Positions 1-4,755 of a DNA stretch of 5,123 nucleotides are shown one piece after another. The notes beneath the pieces are model-generated. The model searched no databases and was not told where the DNA came from. It was given only the letters and a program-made list of their open reading frames with translations. The translations under genes and the position numbers were made by a program. Location of the stretch: positions 1 through 5,123 of the forward strand of contig JAKAXN010000345.1 in assembly GCA_021816565.1 (NCBI GenBank). The letters are read 5' to 3'. Source of the DNA: Actinomycetes bacterium (GTDB lineage: Bacteria; Actinomycetota; Acidimicrobiia; Acidimicrobiales; Palsa-688). Every line of letters starts with the position of its first letter. Position 1 is the stretch's first letter.

Positions 1-9
1 TTCCGATCT
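1..9. other. Illumina adapter remnant
   Basis: The window opens with TTCCGATCT, identical to the last nine bases of the standard Illumina adapter (which ends GCTCTTCCGATCT). Lying exactly at the first base, this is very unlikely to be chance. The bases are best treated as untrimmed library sequence rather than genome. Genomic sequence would then begin at about position 10. Confidence 0.75.
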
Positions 10-297
10 GTGGTGGCACCCTCGCCGGCCCACGACGACGGGGCCTGGGTGTCGCTCTGCGGGCCGCAGTGGACCGCCGCCCTGCAGGCCGCGGTGCGGG
101 CGCTCGACCCCAGCCTCGGCGTGGACGTGACCCCGTGGCGGGAAGCGGGTGAGAAAGCCTGGAGGGTCTCGGTCACCCGCCACGAGCAGGCTGCCCCCGA
201 GGCGGAGGAGGTGGCGGTGACCAGGTTCAGCACCGGAGCCGGCTTCGCATTCGGTCCCCGCCGGCCCCACCCGGTCGTCCCTACCAGCCCCTCATGA
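10..297 (+). CDS. C-terminal part of an unrecognised protein (5' partial)
   Basis: An open frame runs in from the left edge (it stays open through positions 1-9) and stops at TGA 295-297, giving 95 residues from position 10. The GTG at 10 is only the first possible codon after the adapter remnant; the true start is probably outside the window, with no room here for a promoter or ribosome binding site. I do not recognise the family. The visible part is soluble-looking, with an amphipathic stretch (QWTAALQAAVRALDP), a mid part with alternating charged and hydrophobic residues (EKAWRVSVTRHE), a short strand-like segment (EEVAVTRFSTGAGFAFGP) and a proline-rich tail. No membrane segment is seen. 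Its last 17 bases overlap the 3' end of the convergent TetR gene. The frame could be spurious, but third-position GC and length favour a real gene. Confidence 0.5.
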   Translation: MVAPSPAHDDGAWVSLCGPQWTAALQAAVRALDPSLGVDVTPWREAGEKAWRVSVTRHEQAAPEAEEVAVTRFSTGAGFAFGPRRPHPVVPTSPS

Positions 298-856
298 TGG
301 CCGACACCACCCGGGCGAGCATCGGCGCCAACTCGTTGTAGGAGGAGAAGCCCATGCCGGCCTGGAGCAGCGCTCCGATGAAGGCGCAGTTGAGAGCCTC
401 CAGGAGGTCGGGATCGGCGCCGGGGCCGAGCGCCTCGCGGAAGCGCTCCATCCACACGCCGCCGATGACGGCCCGCAGGCGGTGCACGTCGGGGTCGGGG
501 GCCAGGAGGCTCTTGTTGGCCGCGGCGGCCAGCGCCGGCGCCCCGGCGATCAGCTCCGCCAGATGGCGGGCCACCTCCCCCATCCGCTTCTCGGCGCTAC
601 GCCCCCTCAGCTCGGGGCGGGGAGCGGAGTCCAGCAGCCTCCAGAACAACTCGGCGAAGAGGTGGTCCTTCGACGCGAAGTAGGTGTAGGCGGTGGCCGG
701 CGAGACGCCGGCGCGCGACGCCACCATGCGGACCGTCATCTGCTCGTGGCCCACCTCCTCGAGCAGCACGCTGGCCGCGTCGAAGAGCTTCCCCACGGTC
801 TCGGCCTGGCGGGCGTTGAGGCTCCGGCGGGGCGAGCTGGACAGCTGACTGGACAC
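281..856 (-). CDS. TetR/AcrR-family transcriptional regulator
   Basis: This 191-residue protein has the usual TetR length. The N-terminal DNA-binding domain spans about residues 16-65: a first helix (ETVGKLFDAASVLLEEVG), then the helix-turn-helix at about 41-60 (TVRMVASRAGVSPATAYTYF), followed by the typical family ending F-ASKDHLFAEL. The rest is a helical ligand-binding and dimerisation domain with low family similarity, so the ligand cannot be read. The start is GTG (CAC at 854-856 on the plus strand), chosen because AGGA (complement of 864-867) sits 7 bases upstream and the HTH is then at the normal distance. The gene is divergent from the oxidase/DinB/GH43 operon, with 84 bases between the starts, the classical arrangement for a repressor controlling itself and its neighbour. 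Control of that operon is inference. Its 3' end overlaps the end of the unrecognised gene on the other strand. Confidence 0.93.
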   Translation of the reverse strand: MSSQLSSSPRRSLNARQAETVGKLFDAASVLLEEVGHEQMTVRMVASRAGVSPATAYTYFASKDHLFAELFWRLLDSAPRPELRGRSAEKRMGEVARHLAELIAGAPALAAAANKSLLAPDPDVHRLRAVIGGVWMERFREALGPGADPDLLEALNCAFIGALLQAGMGFSSYNELAPMLARVVSAIMRGW

Positions 857-871
857 TGTCGAATCCTAGTG

Positions 872-908
872 CCGGGTTTCCCGGAGGTATTCGCCGGCCT
901 GCGGCCGG
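872..908. promoter_or_regulatory. Candidate TetR operator: two perfect inverted repeats
   Basis: Two perfect inverted repeats lie in the divergent intergenic region. One is at 872-884 (CCGGG-TTT-CCCGG, 5-base arms). The other is at 894-908 (CCGGCC-TGC-GGCCGG, 6-base arms). Their centres (878 and 901) are 23 bases apart, roughly two helical turns. TetR-type repressors bind such palindromes next to their own gene, so this is the natural operator candidate. In DNA this rich in GC, short palindromes also arise by chance, and the two repeats do not share one sequence. Confidence 0.33.
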
Positions 909-926
909 TTGGCCCGGGCTGGCCGG

Positions 927-940
927 GATACTGGTGGGCC
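927..940 (+). promoter_or_regulatory. Possible -10 box for a leaderless oxidase transcript
   Basis: GATACT at 927-932 matches the -10 consensus TATAAT at four of six positions, including the key A2 and T6, and ends 8 bases before the ATG at 941. No Shine-Dalgarno sequence precedes that ATG. This spacing would start transcription at or next to the start codon, giving a leaderless mRNA, which is common in actinobacteria. No convincing -35 box is visible 17-19 bases upstream. Confidence 0.35.
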
Positions 941-2029
941 ATGGACGTGGTGGTGGTAGGAGCCGGCGCCGCCGGTCTGGCGGCAACCGCCGGCCTGGCG
1001 GCGGGCGGCGCGGACGTCGTGTGCCTGGAGGCGCGCGACCGTATCGGGGGCCGCCTGCTCACCGTCGACGCCGGCCCCGGCCGGGTGGACCTCGGGGCGT
1101 CGTGGTTCTGGTCCGGGGAGGAGCGGGTGGAGCGCCTGGTGGCCGCCGCTTCCATACCGGTGCATCCCCAGCACCTGGACGGGGACGCCCTCTACGACTC
1201 CGCGGCCGGCCTGCGCCGTCTGGCCGGCAACCCCATCGACGTGCCGGCCCGCCGCTACACCGACGGGGCCCGGAGCGTCGTGGACGCCCTCAGCGGCGGT
1301 CTCGAGCCGGGCACGGTGCGGCTGGGTTGCCCGGTCTCGTCGATATCCGCCGACTCCGGGGGTGTGCGGGTGGCCGGTCCCGGCACCGAGGTGACCGCCC
1401 GCCACGTGGTGGTGGCCCTGCCCCCCGCCCTGGCCGTGGAAGCCATCGGTTTCGCCCCGACCCTGCCCCCCGAACTGGAGCGCCTGGCCCGCATGACCCC
1501 GGTGTGGATGGGCCACACGGTCAAGGTGGTGGCCGTCTACCGCGAACCGTTCTGGAGATCCTCCGGCCTGGCCGGCGCGGCGATCAGCGAGATCGGGCCG
1601 CTGCGCGAGATCCACGACCTGAGCGGGCCGGAGGGGGACGACCCGGCGGCGCTGTTCGGCTTCGCCCCGGCGAATCCCGGTGGGCCGCCTCTCGCTCCCG
1701 GCCAGGTGGTCGACCAGCTCGTGCGGATGTTCGGGCCGGCCGCGGCGGCACCGCAGGAGGTGCTGGTCACGGACTGGTCCCGGGAACGGTGGACGTCGCC
1801 CCCCGGCGCCGGGCAGTCCGCCGCCTACCAGCTCTTCGGCCACCGGGCGTACCAGCAACCGGCCCTCCTCGGCCGCCTGCACTGGGCCTCCACCGAGACG
1901 GCCACAGCCAGTCCCGGCCATGTGGAAGGCGCTCTCGAGGCCGCCGCGCGGGCCGCCTCGACCGTCCTCGCGGCCCTGCGGTCCCCCGCCGGGACCGCCC
2001 CCCCGGCACCTATCAGAAAGGCCAGATGA
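941..2029 (+). CDS. Flavin amine-oxidase-family FAD-dependent oxidoreductase
   Basis: This 362-residue protein belongs to the flavin-containing amine oxidase superfamily. Residues 3-13 form the Rossmann FAD-binding strand with G7-x-G9-x-x-G12. E30 is the expected ribose-binding acid, followed by RDRIGGR (32-38), and D50-LGASWFW matches the family's DLGGxW segment. K195 in TVKVVAVYREPFW matches the conserved lysine of monoamine oxidases near flavin N5. The C-terminal FAD segment is WASTETATASPGHVEGALEAA-like (315-335). There is no Cys at the usual covalent-flavin site, so FAD is probably non-covalent. The protein is shorter than typical members (about 430-520 residues). The usual W and Y of the substrate cage (W-S-G-Y-M-E-G) are replaced by S324 and H327, so a classical amine substrate is uncertain. 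The ATG at 941 is used because it falls just before the dinucleotide fold. The stop overlaps the next start (ATGA). No signal peptide is seen, so it is probably cytoplasmic. Confidence 0.88.
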   Translation: MDVVVVGAGAAGLAATAGLAAGGADVVCLEARDRIGGRLLTVDAGPGRVDLGASWFWSGEERVERLVAAASIPVHPQHLDGDALYDSAAGLRRLAGNPIDVPARRYTDGARSVVDALSGGLEPGTVRLGCPVSSISADSGGVRVAGPGTEVTARHVVVALPPALAVEAIGFAPTLPPELERLARMTPVWMGHTVKVVAVYREPFWRSSGLAGAAISEIGPLREIHDLSGPEGDDPAALFGFAPANPGGPPLAPGQVVDQLVRMFGPAAAAPQEVLVTDWSRERWTSPPGAGQSAAYQLFGHRAYQQPALLGRLHWASTETATASPGHVEGALEAAARAASTVLAALRSPAGTAPPAPIRKAR

Positions 2030-2571
2030 CGACCATGTTCGACATAGCGGAGCTGCTCGAGGAGTACGACCGGGCCCGGGCCTACACCGATGACCTCTGG
2101 CAGGACCTGACCGACGACGAGGTGAGCTGGCGGCCCCGACCGGAGTCGAGCGCGATCGGCTGGCACCTGGGCCACCAGGCGGCCGTGGCCCACTTCATGG
2201 TCCGCAACCTGGTGGCCGCCGAGGCCAGCCCCGACCCCGGACTGGAGCCGGTCATGGACTCCGCCACCGCCGAGACCGACCGGGGCGACCTGCCCGACCG
2301 GGCCGCCATCGCCGGCTACCGGGCCGCCGTGGCCGAACGGGTGCACGCCCGTCTGGGTGACATCGACCGCGGTCGGGTCGGCGCCCCCCACCAGCTCCGG
2401 GTGGTGGGCCAGCACCTCCTGGTGGCGCTCGTGAACCACGAGTACCAACACGACCAGTGGATCGGGGAGATGAGGAGCGGCGAGCTCGGCCACGCCCTGC
2501 CCCCCCGCCCGGTCTCGGCCCGCCTCTCGGAGCTGGACGGCTACACCGTCGTGATGACGCCCTCCGGGTGA
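2026..2571 (+). CDS. DinB-family (DinB_2-like) putative metal-dependent protein
   Basis: This 181-residue protein has the size and pattern of the DinB/YfiT four-helix-bundle superfamily. Helix 1 (about 6-30) is followed by the typical W-R-P-x-P-x-S-S-A-I-G-W-H-L-G-H segment (35-50), and a later helix carries H138-E-Y-Q-H142-D-Q-W-I. H47, H138 and H142 fit the three-histidine metal site. In actinobacteria many relatives are thiol-dependent transferases (mycothiol S-transferase or maleylpyruvate isomerase type); others have no known function, so the reaction here is undetermined. The ATG at 2026 is preferred over the ATG at 2035 because AGAAAGG (2015-2021) is 4 bases upstream and the ATGA overlap with the oxidase stop is a classical coupling signal. 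The stop in turn overlaps the GH43 start. It has no signal peptide and no membrane segment. Other possible calls are a generic DUF664 or damage-inducible DinB protein. Confidence 0.87.
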   Translation: MTTMFDIAELLEEYDRARAYTDDLWQDLTDDEVSWRPRPESSAIGWHLGHQAAVAHFMVRNLVAAEASPDPGLEPVMDSATAETDRGDLPDRAAIAGYRAAVAERVHARLGDIDRGRVGAPHQLRVVGQHLLVALVNHEYQHDQWIGEMRSGELGHALPPRPVSARLSELDGYTVVMTPSG

Positions 2572-3467
2572 GGACGGTGACGTACTCCGATCCGGCGTAC
2601 GCCGGCGACTTCCCCGACCCCTGCGTCATGGTGGCCGGCGGCGTCTACTGGGCGTACTCCACCGGCAGCGGGGGACGGAACCTGCAGGTCATGAGCTCCC
2701 CGGACCTGCGGGCGTGGACGGCGCCGGCCGATCCCCTGCCCGAGCTGCCCTCGTGGGCCTCGCCGGGGCTCACCTGGGCCCCCCGGGTCGTGCCGGGCGG
2801 GGACGGGTACCTGATGTACTACACCGTCCACCATGGCGTCCTGGGCGTGCAGTGCATCTCCGTGGCCGGCTCGTCCCACCCGGGCGGTCCCTTCACCGAC
2901 ACCAGCGCGGGACCTCTGGTGTGCCAGGCCGGCGCCGGCGGGTCCATCGACCCGGACCCGCACCTCGATCCGCGATCGGGGGAACGGCACCTTCTGTGGA
3001 AGAGCGACGACAACTCGCGGCAGCGCCCCACCCACATCTGGGGTCAACGGCTGTCCCCCGACGGGCGGTCGATGGCGACCGGAACCACGCCGGCGCTGCT
3101 GTTGAGCCAGACCCGGGCCTGGCAGTCCGGTGTCGTCGAGGGGCCGGCGGCGACGCGCCTCGGAGGTCGCTTCCACCTCTTCTATGCGGCCAACCGGTAC
3201 TCCAGCGCGGCGTCGGGCATCGGCTACGCCACGTCCGACTCCCTGCTCGGGCCCTACCGGGAGCGGTCCCGCTACCGACCGTGGTTGGCCACGACCGGGC
3301 GGGCCCGGGGCCCGCAGGGGCCGATGGTCTTCACCGACCGGTCCGGGGCCACCCGCATGGCCTTTGCGGCCTGGAACGGCAAGGTGGGATACGACCGCGG
3401 CGGGGTACGGTCGCTCTGGATCGGCACCCTGAGCCTGACCCGGTCCGGGCGGCCCCGCCTACGCTGA
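2568..3467 (+). CDS. Glycoside hydrolase family 43 protein
   Basis: This 299-residue protein is the length of a single GH43 five-bladed beta-propeller domain, a family acting on arabinan, arabinoxylan, xylo-oligosaccharides or galactans. The triad is intact: D17 in GDFPDP (base), D128 in GGSIDPDP (pKa modulator) and E191 in VVEGP (acid). Other blade motifs are visible, such as SSPDLRAW (43-50), LTWAPRV (68-74), YLMYYT (81-86) and FHLFYAANRY. C96 (QCISVA) and C119 (LVCQ) may form a disulfide, which would suit an exported enzyme, yet no signal peptide precedes the domain; the in-frame sequence further upstream is Arg/Pro-rich and overlaps DinB. The GTG at 2568 forms a GTGA overlap with the DinB stop. 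GTG 2577 is an alternative, with AGGA too close to it (2 bases). No binding module follows, and the exact substrate cannot be read. Confidence 0.9.
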   Translation: MRTVTYSDPAYAGDFPDPCVMVAGGVYWAYSTGSGGRNLQVMSSPDLRAWTAPADPLPELPSWASPGLTWAPRVVPGGDGYLMYYTVHHGVLGVQCISVAGSSHPGGPFTDTSAGPLVCQAGAGGSIDPDPHLDPRSGERHLLWKSDDNSRQRPTHIWGQRLSPDGRSMATGTTPALLLSQTRAWQSGVVEGPAATRLGGRFHLFYAANRYSSAASGIGYATSDSLLGPYRERSRYRPWLATTGRARGPQGPMVFTDRSGATRMAFAAWNGKVGYDRGGVRSLWIGTLSLTRSGRPRLR

Positions 3468-3468
3468 C

Positions 3469-3483
3469 GCCCTTCGGGTTTTT
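3469..3483 (+). terminator. Weak terminator-like hairpin after GH43
   Basis: Directly after the GH43 stop, CCC 3470-3472 pairs with GGG 3476-3478 around a TTC loop, extended by a G-T wobble, and runs into TTTTT at 3479-3483. A run of five T is unusual in this GC-rich DNA, but the stem is only 3-4 pairs, so termination is doubtful. A near-copy, CCGGGTT, follows at 3484-3490. Confidence 0.22.
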
Positions 3484-3488
3484 CCGGG

Positions 3489-3526
3489 TTAGGAAGATAT
3501 CCCCTAAAGCCGGCTCCGCTGCCGGT
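3489..3526 (+). promoter_or_regulatory. Structured leader with two tandem hairpins before the 83-residue gene
   Basis: The 73-base gap between GH43 and the next gene is less GC-rich than its surroundings. Stem 1 pairs TTAGG 3489-3493 with CCTAA 3503-3507 around a 9-base loop. Stem 2 pairs CCGGC 3510-3514 with GCCGG 3521-3525 around TCCGCT, with a further G-T pair outside. The ribosome binding site follows immediately. TAAAG (3505-3509) and GCCGGTCG (3521-3528) also recall the flagellar sigma-28 promoter boxes (TAAA and GCCGATAA), but the spacing is 12 bases rather than about 15. The element could be a promoter, a small cis-acting RNA or chance; no known riboswitch consensus is recognised. Confidence 0.33.
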
Positions 3527-3527
3527 C

Positions 3528-3534
3528 GAGGAAG
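3528..3534 (+). promoter_or_regulatory. Strong ribosome binding site for the 83-residue gene
   Basis: GAGGAAG at 3528-3534 is a near-consensus Shine-Dalgarno sequence 6 bases before GTG 3541. It is the clearest ribosome binding site in the window and decides that start. Confidence 0.7.
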
Positions 3535-3540
3535 TAACTA

Positions 3541-3792
3541 GTGACTTCCGAACCGACGGGCCAGGTCGACGGCAGTGGAAGCGGGGGCCAAGGCGGGCAC
3601 CTGGAGGCCGTGATGGCCTACCGGGCCGCCATGGCCCTGGGGCCGCTGGCTCCCCTCCTGCGGTGCCCTGACATGTGGCGGCTCGTGGAGGGGCTCGACG
3701 AGCCGGACCCGGTGCTCGACCTGCGGCTCGGGGAACTGGACCTGAGGACAGGCCCCCCCGACGCCGTGAAGGGCCGCGAGCCGCGGCGATGA
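3541..3792 (+). CDS. Unrecognised small protein (83 residues)
   Basis: I do not recognise this protein. It starts at GTG 3541 behind a strong Shine-Dalgarno site and ends at TGA 3790-3792. Residues 1-18 are Gly/Ser-rich and polar, like a flexible tail. Residues about 20-53 look helical and moderately hydrophobic (LEAVMAYRAAMALGPLAPLL, then RCPDMWRLVEGLDE). The rest is acidic then basic (DPVLDLRLGELDLRTG, ending KGREPRR). The central stretch contains an internal Arg and prolines and is short for a membrane span, so a soluble helical or peripheral protein is more likely. There is a single Cys (in LLRCPDMW). It sits 16 bases upstream of the GDSL esterase start and could be cotranscribed with it. 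Its strong ribosome binding site and GC-rich third codon positions support expression, but the function is unknown. Confidence 0.68.
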   Translation: MTSEPTGQVDGSGSGGQGGHLEAVMAYRAAMALGPLAPLLRCPDMWRLVEGLDEPDPVLDLRLGELDLRTGPPDAVKGREPRR

Positions 3793-3819
3793 CCGCGGCG
3801 CCGGATGGGTGCCCATACT
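3789..3819 (+). promoter_or_regulatory. Possible promoter for a leaderless GDSL transcript
   Basis: ATGACC at 3789-3794 (compare TTGACA, 4 of 6) and CATACT at 3814-3819 (compare TATAAT, 4 of 6) are 19 bases apart, and the -10 box ends 7 bases before GTG 3827. The stretch ATACTGG also occurs at 928-934 before the oxidase start. If used, the esterase would start at 3827 from a leaderless mRNA. The evidence is only short matches. Confidence 0.27.
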
Positions 3820-4618
3820 GGGCTGGGTGAAAAGGCGGACCTTCAGGATCGGGGCGGCGGCCGGAGCGACGTTGGCTGCGGCCGTGGGAGTCTTCTTCAG
3901 CACCAGCAGGTACCGGGGCGACCACGCCTCGGCCGCGCCCGTCGTCGACAGCGGGCCGCCGGCCTGGAAGCCGTTCCCGCGGAGCCTGGCCGGGGCCGAC
4001 TACTGGGTGCTGGCCGGCGAGAGGGCCTCCCGGACCCTCCCGGCCCACCGCCCGACGGTGCTGTTCGTCGGGGACTCGCTCACCGAGTGGTGGCTGCGCT
4101 ACGGGATCGCCTCGTGGGAAGCGGATTTCGCCCCGCTCGGGGCCTACGACGACGGGGTCGCCGGCGACACCACGTCCAATGTGCTGTACCGGCTGGAGTC
4201 GGGCAGCCTGACCGGCATCGACCCGAAGCTGGTGGTGGTGGAGGTCGGCACCAACAACATCGGACTGCTCGGCCAGCAGCCGGCCGAGGTGGTGTCCGGC
4301 ATCGAAGCGGTGGTCGACACGCTCACCGCCCGCCTGCCCGGCGCCCGCGTCCTGCTCGAGGACATCTACCCCCGGGGCAACGCCCACACCCCCGAGCGGC
4401 TGGAGGTGGACTCCATCAACACCCTGCTGGCCCACGCCCGGTTCCCTGCAGCCGTCACCCTGACCGACCCGGGGCGGGCCCTGCTCGGCGACGATCAGGC
4501 GTTCAAGCCGGGGGTCATGCACAACGACCTCCTCCATCCCACCCCGGCCGGGTACCGGATCCTGGCGGCGCAGCTCGACCCGCTGATCCTGCACCTGCTC
4601 GGCGACGTCCGCACCTGA
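3809..4618 (+). CDS. SGNH/GDSL-family hydrolase (esterase/acylhydrolase), exported or membrane-anchored
   Basis: This 269-residue protein carries all SGNH blocks: S90 in FVGDSLTEWW (nucleophile), G119 in GVAGDTTSNVLYRL (oxyanion), N149 in VGTNNIG (oxyanion), and D240-x-x-H243 in NDLLHPTPAGY. The pattern is closest to the bacterial platelet-activating-factor acetylhydrolase beta/gamma-like branch (GDS-T-W, GD-T-NVL-RL, GTNN, IYPRG), which removes acyl or acetyl groups from esters; the substrate is not readable. Residues 8-10 (KRR) followed by a hydrophobic run (14-30) look like a signal peptide or anchor, with a possible AxA-type site at HASA-AP (39-44), so the catalytic domain is outside the membrane. 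The start is uncertain. GTG 3809 is the longest frame and numbers these residues. GTG 3827 would give a textbook MKRRTF n-region and lies 7 bases after a -10-like CATACT. Neither has a clear Shine-Dalgarno site. It may form a unit with the preceding small gene. Confidence 0.9.
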   Translation: MPILGWVKRRTFRIGAAAGATLAAAVGVFFSTSRYRGDHASAAPVVDSGPPAWKPFPRSLAGADYWVLAGERASRTLPAHRPTVLFVGDSLTEWWLRYGIASWEADFAPLGAYDDGVAGDTTSNVLYRLESGSLTGIDPKLVVVEVGTNNIGLLGQQPAEVVSGIEAVVDTLTARLPGARVLLEDIYPRGNAHTPERLEVDSINTLLAHARFPAAVTLTDPGRALLGDDQAFKPGVMHNDLLHPTPAGYRILAAQLDPLILHLLGDVRT

Positions 4619-4627
4619 TCCGGAGCG

Positions 4628-4653
4628 GCCCCGTCGACACCGACATTCGGGGC
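4628..4653 (+). terminator. Hairpin after the GDSL gene, possible terminator
   Basis: Ten bases after the esterase stop, GCCCCG 4628-4633 pairs perfectly with CGGGGC 4648-4653 around a 14-base loop, which itself can form a small GTCG/CGAC stem. No T-run follows, so this is a stable hairpin in the right place rather than a classical intrinsic terminator. Confidence 0.3.
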
Positions 4654-4720
4654 ATCGACCCACAGATGCGACAGCAGGGTGCAACTGCGATCAACCCTAC
4701 GAGGTGGCGACCCCGGCGGC

Positions 4721-4750
4721 TAGATTCGCCGGCCGGGCGGAACAAGGGGA
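4721..4750 (+). promoter_or_regulatory. Candidate -10 box and ribosome binding site for the PAS gene
   Basis: TAGATT at 4721-4726 fits the TANNNT -10 pattern of actinobacterial promoters. AAGGGGA at 4744-4750 is a good Shine-Dalgarno sequence 5 bases before ATG 4756. No clear -35 box is visible. The ribosome binding site is well supported; the promoter is tentative. The rest of the 137-base gap (4619-4755) shows only the hairpin at 4628-4653. Confidence 0.45.
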
Positions 4751-4755
4751 CAGCC

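Noticed and set aside
482..940. Long open extension of the oxidase frame upstream of ATG 941
   Set aside because: It lies antisense to the TetR gene, its translation is Gly/Arg-rich with no family features, and the dinucleotide-binding fold begins right after 941. It is open because of high GC content.
866..1921. Long minus-strand open frame opposite the oxidase
   Set aside because: It is antisense to a gene with clear FAD motifs, and its own sequence is Gly/His/Arg-rich without domains. Typical high-GC antisense shadow.
934..2025. Upstream extension of the DinB frame over the oxidase gene
   Set aside because: The translation is Arg/Gly/Pro-rich shadow sequence in the +1 frame of a clearly coding gene; the DinB domain begins only after 2026.
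3489..3534. c-di-GMP or other known riboswitch in the leader
   Set aside because: Only a short CTAAAGCC-like string recalls the GEMM motif. The conserved loop and receptor sequences are absent, so it is listed only as a structured leader.
2714..3541. Plus-strand alternative frame over the GH43 gene
   Set aside because: It is Arg/Pro/Gly-rich, while the GH43 frame has all three catalytic residues in the right order and spacing.
3272..4684. 470-residue minus-strand open frame opposite the GH43 end, small gene and esterase
   Set aside because: It crosses two intergenic regions and opposes a GDSL gene with all catalytic motifs. Its sequence is low-complexity and has no recognisable fold.
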